Assembly (NCBI GenBank): GCA_963971405.1
Contig: OZ020490.1
Coordinates: 3,286,001 to 3,350,000 of the forward strand
DNA length: 64,000 nt
From: Psococerastis gibbosa
Taxonomy: Eukaryota > Arthropoda > Insecta > Psocodea > Psocidae
Direction of reading: 5' to 3'
The notes under the pieces were generated by a model. It was not told where the DNA came from, did not search any database, and saw nothing but the letters and a program-made list of their open reading frames with translations. Below, piece after piece: positions 23,401 through 35,400 of the stretch. A program made the position numbers and the translations under genes. The stretch's first letter is position 1; each line of letters begins with the position of its first letter.

Positions 23401-26400
23401 AACTAGAGTTACATTTGAGTTGGAAGACTGTAGATCAGGTAGGGCAATTTCAACTAAATTCACCTTAGGCAGATGTGCCGGAAACTCCGACAATACGAGA
23501 AATTGCGGACCCTGAAACCATAAGGCATTTTTAATGATTTTCTCGGGTTCCGTACCACGAGAAACCAAATCGGCTGGATTTTCCACTGTTGCCACGTAGT
23601 GCCATGTGTAGGGCTTCGTTAACTCGTTGACCTGCCGCACCCTGTTAGACACAAAAACTTTTAGTTTCGACGGTTCAATTTTGAGCCAGTGCAGCGCAAC
23701 TTGCGAGTCACTGAAAAAATAGACTGACGTTAATTTGATTGGAAAATCCCCATTGTTAAACCATGTCCAGAGCTTTGAGGCAAGGAGCATTCCCGAAAGT
23801 TCTATTTGGGGAATAGACATTTTTGACTTTAGTGGAGCGACTTTACTTTTAGCAACTAACAGGTTGCTAGTTGTGGACCCAGTGGTTGGGTCACGTGACA
23901 CTAGGTAGGCGCACGCGCCATAGGCCGATTGGCTACCATCACAAAAAATTGCAAGATAATGTTGCAAATTAGAATCGACCACCCCCCGAGGGATTTTGCA
24001 CTTCGATAACATAGGTATGTTAGTGACTAATCTAGACCAAGCATCATTTAGTTCTGGGGGTAGTTTCATCCCAAGACAGCTCTTTGCGCCACAGCTCTTG
24101 AATGAATAATTTCATTGCTAGAGTGACAGGGTTGACTAACCCCAATGGCTCAAATAGCTGGCTACAATAGGAAAGGACAGTTCTTTTAGACACCGGGCCT
24201 TCAAATGGCTTAGATTTAAAGGACCACACATCCTGACGGGGGTGCCAGTACAGCCCTAAAACCTTGACTTGGTCGGCAAAGACGAGTTCATTTTCTCCAT
24301 CACCACTGTGTGAAGATAACTCGGGCACATTCGAGTTAAATTTGCAAAGGGGGAAGCATCCCGAGGCCAATAGAGCGGTAAGCTCATCACGTAAGAGCTT
24401 GGCCTGAGAGACAGTGGCGGCTCCAGCTAGGACATCATCCACGTAAAAGGACCTAAGTATGGCTTGGCGTGCCACTAGCTTCGGGTTGCCCCCAGCAACC
24501 GTCGGCTCGACCTCAGTTTCCATGGCAACCTGCTTTAAGCAACGATTAGCTATAAAAGGACTACAGGCTAGACCAAACGGAAGGCGGGCCATAAGATACT
24601 CGACAGGACTGTTTTCTGAGTTCAGAAACATCATATGTAGTTTTTCTGAGTCCTCGGGGTGAATGGCTATGTTGGTGAACATTGCAGAGACGTCTCCCGT
24701 CAGTGCAACAGGATGGATTCTAAAGCCCAACAGAACATAACTTAAATCTCTCTGCAGAGATGGGCCGACATATAGTGTGTCATTAAGTGAAATGCCATTA
24801 GAGCTCGACGAGCTCGCATTAAACACCATTCGCAATTTTTTCGACTCTTTTTTAAATACACAGTGGTGGGGTATTACATACTGAGACCACACAAGACTTG
24901 GTACTAAATGACTTTTGGAAATGGAGTCGGCAAGTATAGACTTATACTGCTCGTAATCCGACAAATTACGCTTGAGTTTCTTTTCAAGCGAGTATAGACT
25001 AGCAAGTGCTGAGCGGCGGTTCGAACCTAGCTCAGGTGCGTCCGGTTTAAATGGTAAGCGGACCACAAATCGACCATCTGGGGCACGCGTGTGAGTTTGT
25101 AAAAAATGATTTTCTACAAACTCTTCCTCGACAGTGAGCTTTGACGTAGAGGGTAGCACCTCTTCCAGCTCCCAAAACTTTTCAAGTGACTGCAGGAGCG
25201 TGGGGGGAGGGGGGGAGGTTAGCAGACAAACCTCCTGCCCCTGTGGACTATCGATATTTCCCATGACTATCGTACCAAATTTTGTTGGCAAAGTGTTAGG
25301 GTAAGACATGTGGGACCACTCACTGTCAAAAGTGGTGTCCAAAATGTTCATAAAAACATTGGCATTTAGCAATAAATCAATTGGTGCAGGATGTCCAAAA
25401 TCAGGATCTGCAAGTTGTAAGGCTTTGAACTTGTCCACCACTTCTGACGGCAGCTCAGTTGTGGGCAAATTACTGGTAATGTGAGGTAAAACACTCGCAT
25501 CGACTTTTATACTGTAGGTAGCATTAACACGTGAATGCAGGGTTCACCTCTCCTACTAATTTCGTGACCATGTCTGAAATACCACAAATGGACTGAGGGT
25601 CACCTGCCTTTAAAGTTAGGCCTAAACGCTTTAAGGCACTAAGCGACATTAGATTTTTTTGACTACCTGTGTCCCCCAACGCTCTTATAGTACGGGTGAA
25701 ACCGCCAGCATCTACGACATAGGCTACTAAAGTCCCCAAGAGGACTTCAGACTGTTCTGACAGGGTTTTGACTTCCGGTTGAACTGACATAGTTCTAGGG
25801 TGATTATTGTTGGCCGATGTGCCAGCAATACCCTCCGGCTTTGACTTGTTAGGGTTGTCTTTATGTAAAGACGTGTGATGGTCCGCGGCTCCACATGCTC
25901 TACATGTGTATGTGGACGAACATTGTTTTAAAAAATGCCCTTTACCGAGGCATGAGGCACAAATGCCATTGTTATTAACCCACCCCAGGCGTTCAGTTAT
26001 AGTGGCTGCATTATATGCCTCACATTTATAGATTTTGTGATCTTTAGAGTGACAGTATAGACAGTAAAGCCCAACAGAACATAACTTAAATCTCTCTGCA
26101 GAGATGGGCCGACATATAGTGTGTCATTAAGTGAAATGCCATTAGAGCTCGACGAGCTCGCATTAAACACCATTCGCAATTTTTTCGACTCTTTTTTAAA
26201 TACACAGTGGTGGGGTATTACATACTGAGACCACACAAGACTTGGTACTAAATGACTTTTGGAAATGGAGTCGGCAAGTATAGACTTATACTGCTCGTAA
26301 TCCGACAAATTACGCTTGAGTTTCTTTTCAAGCGAGTATAGACTAGCAAGTGCTGAGCGGCGGTTCGAACCTAGCTCAGGTGCGTCCGGTTTAAATGGTA

Positions 26401-29400
26401 AGCGGACCACAAATCGACCATCTGGGGCACGCGTGTGAGTTTGTAAAAAATGATTTTCTACAAACTCTTCCTCGACAGTGAGCTTTGACGTAGAGGGTAG
26501 CACCTCTTCCAGCTCCCAAAACTTTTCAAGTGACTGCAGGAGCGTGGGGGGAGGGGGGGAGGTTAGCAGACAAACCTCCTGCCCCTGTGGACTATCGATA
26601 TTTCCCATGACTATCGTACCAAATTTTGTTGGCAAAGTGTTAGGGTAAGACATGTGGGACCACTCACTGTCAAAAGTGGTGTCCAAAATGTTCATAAAAA
26701 CATTGGCATTTAGCAATAAATCAATTGGTGCAGGATGTCCAAAATCAGGATCTGCAAGTTGTAAGGCTTTGAACTTGTCCACCACTTCTGACGGCAGCTC
26801 AGTTGTGGGCAAATTACTGGTAATGTGAGGTAAAACACTCGCATCGACTTTTATACTGTAGGTAGCATTAACACGTGAATGCAGGGTTAGACTAACCTCT
26901 CCTACTAATTTCGTGACCATGTCTGAAATACCACAAATGGACTGAGGGTCACCTGCCTTTAAAGTTAGGCCTTAACGCTTTAAGGCACTAAGCGACATTA
27001 GATTTTTTTGACTACCTGTGTCCCCCAACGCTCTTATAGTACGGGTGAAACCGCCAGCATCTACGACATAGGCTACTAAAGTCCCCAAGAGGACTTCAGA
27101 CTGTTCTGACAGGGTTTTGACTTCCGGTTGAACTGACATAGTTCTAGGGTGATTATTATTGTTGGCCGATGTGCCAGCAATACCCTCCGGCTTTGACTTG
27201 TTAGGGTTGTCTTTATGTAAAGACGTGTGATGGTCCGCGGCTCCACATGCTCTACATGTGTATGTGGACGAACATTGTTTTAAAAAATGCCCTTTACCGA
27301 GGCATGAGGCACAAATGCCATTGTTATTAACCCACCCCAGGCGTTCAGTTATAGTGGCTGCATTATATGCCTCACATTTATAGATTTTGTGATCTTTAGA
27401 GTGACAGTATAGACAACTGTTAAAAGTGGCTTTATTAGACACACGCACTTTAAAGGCCTTCGGCTTGTACTCAGGTTTAGTATTATTAGTTTTATTTATT
27501 CCTTTGTTGACAGACACACTTTCTTCCTGTTTATGCTCACTTTTCAAAATATGTAACATTTGAGATTGTTTGCTCACAAAATCCATAAGAGATTTGTGGG
27601 TAGGTAAGGTGCCGGCAGCTAGGCTCTGCTCAAAAAGGCGACGCGTGAGTGTGTCCAGGTTCCGGGCGCACAACTCTTGTAAAATAAAATCTCCCAAATC
27701 ATTAATCTGCAAATTTTTTAAGCTTTTTACGTGGTGGTTGTGAACCGATAAATAGTGTTTTAGGTCATCCCCCGTGGCCTTCTTGAGGGGGGTGAACGAA
27801 AGTATGTCTGTGACATGTATTGAAGCGAGAGCTCTCGGAGAAGCATACATTGCCTTGAGCGCATCCCAAGCATCTTTGTACCCTTGTGAATCAAGGGCAA
27901 ACTCTGACACGAGTGTAAGAGACTCTCCCCGCAGCAGAGAGTGCAGATAGTAGGCTTTAGCACCATCGGAAAGTGACTGATTAGACCCATAAACACATTC
28001 GAACAATTTTTCGAATTTTGGAAATTCTCGAATAGAATTTTCAAACGGAGGGATTACAATGCTTGGCAATTTAACCCCTATATTGACCTTAGTAGCAGGA
28101 TCGCCTGGAGTTGTTCCTTTAGGTCGACTCTGCATGTCTAGAACGTCGGTGTAAGTGGCCTCGATTACATCAAAAAGTTGTAAAAAAGCTTGATGGGGTT
28201 TGCTCGTGTCGACCCTGTCTTTGCTGTCAACCCTTACATTGGCTTCCAGGATTTGAACTTTCAGTTCATCAGCAGACTTTAAAACAGCCTGAGCCGTTTG
28301 GTATTTAGCTTGAATTAAACTAAATTTAGATCGTGAAATAGAAGTTATTTTGTCCCTAATAGACGTAAGTTCGGCAAACTTGTCTTCCCGAAGTTCTCTC
28401 AGAACTTCTAATTGGGCCAACGCTTCATCATCAGTCAAATCTTCCTTTGACATGATGAAAGACAAAAAGAAAGTAAAAAACCAAAAAAGAACGGTTTAGA
28501 TAAGAGACAGGTAAGGTGAGGATGACGGGAAAAGGAAGACGCTACAATGGGACAGTGTACAACCACTCCCAATATAAGAAAACTAGGCTCTTATAGACTT
28601 GCCTCGTACAACGTGGTCTCTTAGCCTAGATGACCCAACAAGGACTGACTAATGCATTGAATGCGACTGAGACCTATTGCAATTACATAGGCAAGAGCAT
28701 CTTCTAAGGCTGTGCTACAAGTACGTATTCCTATGCTAACCTGCCATCTACAAGCTGTACCAATGAATTTAAAAATTGTAAACGGTTTTAATTGCCGATT
28801 TTAATGATAATCCTAACAAATTATAATATGTAATAAAGTAAGGGAACACAACAGTGTCAACCTACAATGACAAGAGTAACTCAAATTGAATTAAATATCA
28901 AAAAACTTTTTTTTTTTTTTGACGTGAAGAAATGTAAGATTAATGGAAAATTAGATTAATTAAAATAATTACTTTTGGCTCTGAATCCGGCTCGAAGGAC
29001 CTTTATGTCGAGACTGACATATTATAGACTGGGAGCGCCTGGTGAGAGTTGACTTACCTGCTGTGAGAATAGCTAGGTCCGGTGCACCAGAACTTGTAGA
29101 CCTGGACGAAGACGAGCATCCGTGTATTTCACAGGCAGGGCACAAACACACAGGCGCGGGACAAAAGATTTATAAGAATTTGTAAAGGAAATATAAAACG
29201 AGGTGTTGCGGCAGCCGGTAACCTTTTGGTACTGACTTAATCTTGCCATTGCAAGTTTTTGACAGGTCTTGACTTGACAATGGTGGCCGATTGAAACCTT
29301 ATAAAATTCATATCTCAGTTAATATTGGTCGCAGAGGAATGAATTAAAATCTGACTGAAAGCCCCTATTATTATCTACGATAATGGTAATCAACACTTTT

Positions 29401-32400
29401 TATGACAAATCAACCTTATTAATATGGCGTCCAGTCAAAGTGATAATAATTTGATAAGTAAAGTTCATAGTCGGCATTGTGGTTCGAAATTTGGAACACA
29501 AGAGTGTTTTGTGTGTTGATGTTGTGGTTGGGAAAGAAAATAATGACCAATCTCAATTCATCTATAACACAAGCTCTGTCGTTCGCTTGATTGAGGGGAT
29601 TATAGTAGCCTCCCATATGAATTTCTAATTATACAAAGGTGAATAGGTGGCAGAATGGGACCTATGACTTTCTTTACGATAATCTGTTATCCACTACACT
29701 ACGGCTCTCACCAGCTTATCAGTAACCATCTCACACAATCAACAAATTCTATCAGACCAGTAAGTGTGACAAGTCTGACATGTTAATGGCATTCATCAAT
29801 TATTCGCGTATGTACGATGTTTGAAGCCATTGGACATAGCAGTTCATTGGGCATTGGCTGCATAATGTTTTCAGATTGAGCGGACTGCTGCAAGTCTGAC
29901 AAGTCTGATAGGTTACTGGCAATATTTATCATGTACACGGTCATTGAAGCCATCGAACATAGCAGTTGCATTGGATCCACAATGTTCTCAGATTGGTCGG
30001 ACTGCAGGTTGCTGCAAGTCATATACTGATAAGAGCACTGTGTTTCCACAAGCTACGGTCAATGACGTGGACAATTGACGAAAATACTAAATATGAGCGC
30101 ACTTTCCACGCCTGCTATCAGTTTAGGGGTGTAATTGGTGTTTATGCGTAGTATGAGTATAAGGAAAGCTTTGTGAATGTCGAGATTTCAACGGATTTAC
30201 ACGTTTTGAGGTTCCAGGAACCAAAAAGTGGTTTTTACAAAATGTCGGTCTGTCTGTTCGTCAATTTGCTGGTAAATTACTCCGTAGATTTGGATGGAAT
30301 TATGGAAAATTAACGCTGCCATTATTACTGTGTTATAATGTAGGCTATACCCCATATATGTATATGTTATAGTATTCTGTGGTCTGCCCGTTCTAGAATA
30401 TGCAATCCCATCGATCAATTCAGTGCTTTGGCATAGGGAGTTTAGAGGAAACCGAAATTTAACCCTACGAAAATTATTTACAATGGAATTGTATATTGTA
30501 TATTTACTAATTGAAAATAGGAAAGCATGTTGGAGCAAATTCGGACCGGTCCTTATTATCTTATTTTTAATTTTTGCAGAACTAGCGCTTCTGCCGGTGA
30601 GTCCAGCGGAGGTTTCCAGGCCGAGTCGACGAATCTCGCGGAGCCTGATAATTGACGAGAAGATAGTTATCCGCGACTACGCAAAGAGAGCCGTGCGCTT
30701 GAATAATGAGCTTTCGGAGACGGTGCATCGAGAAGATGTAAGTTAAGAAATATCTATTCATTGTCATTAATAATCACATTGGAAATGAAATCAGACTCTA
30801 AAAAAACTAGTTAAATACGCCCCCTTAGACAAAACCCCAAGTTTTGCCCCGTCCCAAGTAGCCAGTCAGTCTGTAATTACCTTCCGTGCGAGTTACTTCA
30901 CTAATTTTCCAATTCTCTTAAACCTTTAAAGTCACTTTATCTATTAATTAATTAAGCATCCGTGCCTTGGCGCTCCCGCCCCTTACTCCACAGCCGTCAC
31001 TCTCAACAGGTCAGCATCCAGGAATGGTAAGTGGGCACGTAGTCAAAGAGCTCCTGCCTGCAGGTACGGCTCAGAACGACCCTATATTCTTCTCTTAATA
31101 AAGTCCAATCACTCAATATTCCTCTACCCCTCAGTTAGGTAGGCACGTAGATCGCACATGAAATTATTTGCAACCGTGCTATGTGATGAAACTATGAGCT
31201 ATGTCTCAAACTGAAGTTAAGTAAGTTAAGTTTATGTATGAAGTGAGAGTCCCTCGACACCCTGCAAGTGGTACTAACTAACTAACTGAGAAGGATTGGT
31301 GGTCTATTTTTTCAGAAACTTCGTGCTGTTCTACCACGCGGGTCAGTGGGGACCACCCTGTATTTATTCACGACGCGTGCAAGGGCTTACAACCCGATGG
31401 ACCAAGTATTTCATGCAACCTCCTTTATTGCAAAACCTGAGCGCGCAATCGGCCGAAGTAAGTATAATGTTTTTTCTGATAGCAGTCCATCCTCCCACAA
31501 AATATTATGTAATTATATTATATATAGATATATATATTATATTTATATTATATATTTATATATATTATATATATATATAAAATATTATGCACTTATGTAC
31601 ATCCATATCCACCACCAAACAGTTTGAATGCTAGCAAACTGCAAAATGTTTCAGACGGTCCTTGGGTAACGTTGTTGCCCAATGCGCTCGCAATAGTAGC
31701 TTTCCAAACCACGGACCCAACTTCCCATGACTCATCCATTACAGCGTCTATACACATCAGAAAGCGCATTTACCCCATGGGTTCTGCCCTTCATAATTAT
31801 TAAAAAAAAAAAATTAACTTCATTTTCGTTCCAGATCTGTTGCGAATGTACACTAGAAACCTCATTACTGAAGGAGCGGCCAAAATTGTAAGTAAAACTT
31901 TTTGCCATCATTTTCAACTAAGAGCAAACCACTACGCGTTTTTTTTTTTTTTTTTTTAACGAAGTCAGGAAACAGGAAATATAGATCGCAGAGCCGTCAT
32001 AAATATATAATCTACATTAGCAGAAATGCTCCTCTACATTTCGATAGATGACATGTGCCACGGTTCTTGATTCCTTTCTCGAGACTACCACATCAATCGT
32101 ATTTTCTCGTCATTAGCCCAAAACAGTCAAAATCAAGCTATTAAGAATGCCACCCAACTCAGGCAATCCAATCATCCCGTAGTTGTGACCCAAGATCAAG
32201 TCCACAGAGCTTCGGCGCATGCGATGCTGTTGTTAGCCTGGCCCGTTAGATTGTTCATTTGTTTTTCCATTTTCCAATATTTTCTATGTTGCAACTCTAA
32301 TAGGGCCTAATTGGTCACATTTCCTTTGACATTTCCCATGCGCTTTACCGCTATTGGCTATACTGAGCTCATGGTTAGTAGTAGTAGTAGTGTTGTTCGC

Positions 32401-35400
32401 CGGGTTAATAACGACTTAGGCCTCATATTTGGGCCCATAGAGCGACCCCGACTTGACTGTCCTACGCCAGTCCGATTTCCTTGTAGAAGTCCACAATGGC
32501 CCCAAAGCTTAGTGCCCCGGTGTGCTGCCTGGGCTCCAGAGTGGAAAATTCAAAATTATTCAGTCTTGCTCGCCAAATCGCCGGACATTCCGCTAAAATA
32601 TGCCATCTTGTCTCTTCTTCTTCCTCGCAGTACCGACACATCGTTGATTCCACGAGTACCCCCATCTTGGATAGATGGTTTCGGAAAGGACCGTGTCCTG
32701 TAAGTAAAGCCGAGATGATCCGTGTGCTGCTTCTTCCGCGGGAAATGAATTTTAAAGCACTTTTCTTGCTAGGGTTCGCAATACATAACTTGGAGTGGGC
32801 TAGGCCAGCCGACTTTCGCCATTCCTTTAGGAATCGTGCTTTTAGCTCCTCGTTAAACACAGTCTTAAAGTTTGCCCAGGCTATTGGAAGGCAGGGTTCC
32901 GGTCCGAGTAGGTTGTTACTAGATCCTTCTCGAGCAAGCTCGTCCGCCTTTTCATTCCCTTGAATTCCTGAGTGTCCAGGGACCCACTTGAGGCATACAG
33001 TATTCTGATCATGGCTTTTTTGCAGTTCGTCTTGCACTCCTTCACGATAGCGGACCTCACCATTGGATGTCTAATTGCTCGGATTGCAGCCTGGCTATCA
33101 GAACATACTACGATACTTCTATCTTTGATATCATTTTCATTGCACCACGACACTGCTTCTAATATTGCCTTCACCTCAGCTTGGAAGACTGTGCTAAATC
33201 TTCCTAGCGGCTTGGTGATAGATACATTAAACTCCGGGCAGTACGCGCCCAACCCAACATGATTGTTTTGTCTTGAACCATCTGTGTACCATGTAAGATC
33301 TACGTTGTTTTCGTCACATGTCGTAGCAGCTAGCCATTCTGCCCGATCTGGAATATACATAGAGCTTGTGCAGTCAAACGCCCACTCTTTCTGGATACGG
33401 TCACAGGGCATCAGTAATTCATCTTTTTGTTCTTGCACCAGAGAGGTAGCATGTCCGCCAGCTGTTAGCTGGGGACTAATTGTTCTTGCCAATTGCAATC
33501 TTTTTATCGCAAGTTTTGCCTCGTATTCAGCTACAAGATGAAGAGGGGGCAAGTCCAACAACATTTCAAGTGCAGAAGTAGGAGTAGAACGTACAGCCCC
33601 CGTTATTGCTATACATATACATCTTTGAAGCTTCTTGAGCTGTTCTCTACATGTTTTAAGCTGTGTTCTTTTCCACCACACCACACATCCATATGTGAGC
33701 GCTGGTCGAATAACTGCAAGGTAGAGCCATCTCATTACTTTTGGTGAGAGCCCCCATGTGTTGCTAAAGCACCCTCTTAGAGTCCACATTATCGCTCTAG
33801 CCTTGGCTATGGCAGCTTGTAATTGAACGTTCCACAGAAGCTTGCTATCAATATGCACTCCTAAGTATTTCACACTATTTGTAACTGTCAGCACTAGCCC
33901 ATTTAGGGTCAGTTCCGGTGCCACGGGTAGATTCCTCTTCCTGGAAAATAGAACTACTTCAGTCTTGGTCGGATTAATGCCAAGTCCCTTGTCTTGACAC
34001 CAGTTTGAGATTATTTGTAGCGCTCGTTTCATTAGGTCGAAAACAACAGTCTGATCTATTCCTGTGACTCCAACCACTACATCATCACAGTATGCTTGCA
34101 CAAAATATCTCAGTTCGCCTAAGATACTGAGCAATAGGTCTATAACGAGACACCAGACAATTGGTGAGCACACCCCACCTTGTGGACATCCCCTTCGGAC
34201 ATTTGCAGTCACTTTGTAGGTGCCCCTTTGAGAGATAATTGTTCTTTGTTTCAGCATTCTTACAATCCATCTAATAATAAGCGGATCTACGCCTTTTCTC
34301 TTGACTGCGTCTTCAACCGCTTGGAACGTAACGTTGTTGAACGCCCCTTCTATGTCCAGAAAACTACAAAGAACAAACTGTTTATGTTCCAGACCATTTT
34401 CAATATATGAAACTAAGCGATGAAGGGCCGATTCTGTAGACCTTCCTGGCCTAAAAGCGTGTTGTCCATCATGTAGTGCCCAATCCCCTTGCAGACGATC
34501 TCTTAATTCCCAGTCTACAATGCGCTCCATTGTTTTTAAGAGGAATGAGCTAAGACTTATAGGCCGGAAAGCTTTCGGTTGCGTGTAGTCTGCCTTGCCA
34601 GGTTTAGGAATGAAGACGACTGTGATTTGACTCCACAGTTTGGGGATATACCCTAGTCGTAGGCATGATGTGAATAGGGCAGTCAGATGGGGAGTCAGTA
34701 ATTTTGCGCCTTGTTGAAGAAGTGCGGGAAAAATCTCATCTACTCCCGGTGCTTTGTAGGGAGAAAACGAACCTATAGCGTGTGAAATCTTTTCTTCCGT
34801 AATGGCAAATTTACTATCTGAGAGAAGAGGGCCGTATTCGTCAAAGTGATCTGGGTCATCCTGTACAAATATGCACTCAGGGAAGTGTGTCTTCATAAGT
34901 TCCATCAGAGCTTCTTCATCGTTTGTTGTAAAGCAGCCGTTGGTAGTTGTAAGGGGACCACTCACAACTCTTTTGTCCTTTGACAGAGCTTTTTGAAGAC
35001 GGGTGATTTGAGGCAACGTTGAGATCTCTTCGCAGAAATTGCGCCAAGTGCGCCTCTTTGAATGTCTTATAGCCTTTTTGTATTCACCCCTGGCCTGCTT
35101 TAGGTTTCGTGCATCAAATTTACTTCCGGTTCTATGCAGCCTATTGTTTAGCATGCGAGTTTTTCGGCGTAGCTTTTCTATCTCGCTATTCCACCATTTT
35201 GTTCCGTTTCTCATGTTTTTTACAATGCATGGGCAGTTTGACTTGTACGCCGTTACAATAGCTGTCGTTATTTGTTGACAGTAATCTTCAACATCATCTA
35301 CTGCTGAACACTGCTTTACACAATCAGGTAAGAGATTTTGCAGCGCATTTAGATATTCAACCCAGTTTGTCTTTCGGCGATTTCGGCCGCTCTCCTCTGT

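Larger units (their letters stand above)
24721..27415 (-). repeat. 1.34-kb internal tandem duplication in the BEL/Pao element
   Basis: 24721-26063 and 26065-27415 are direct repeats covering the end of gag, protease and the first half of RT. The differences I can see are a 5-nt change near 25545/26890, a 3-nt ATT indel near 25806/27160, and a single base near 25622/26972 that makes a stop in the second. Otherwise nearly identical. Confidence 0.92.
21414..29279 (-). mobile_element. BEL/Pao LTR retrotransposon, 7.87 kb
   Basis: Two 274-bp LTRs bound gag, protease, RT, RNase H and integrase in BEL/Pao order on the minus strand. The element is flanked by a perfect 5-bp target duplication ATGGT (21409-21413 and 29280-29284), the size usual for BEL/Pao. 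It is antisense in intron 11 of the kleisin-like gene. An internal 1.34-kb tandem duplication, one nonsense codon, a 5-nt deletion in one duplicate and a frameshift at RT/RNase H make this copy defective, although the LTRs look identical and the insertion is recent. Confidence 0.95.

Noticed and set aside
31296-31627. Plus-strand ORFs of 93-94 codons over exon 13
   Set aside because: One reads exon 13 in the wrong frame and both run into the AT microsatellite; the spliced frame fits the neighbours exactly.
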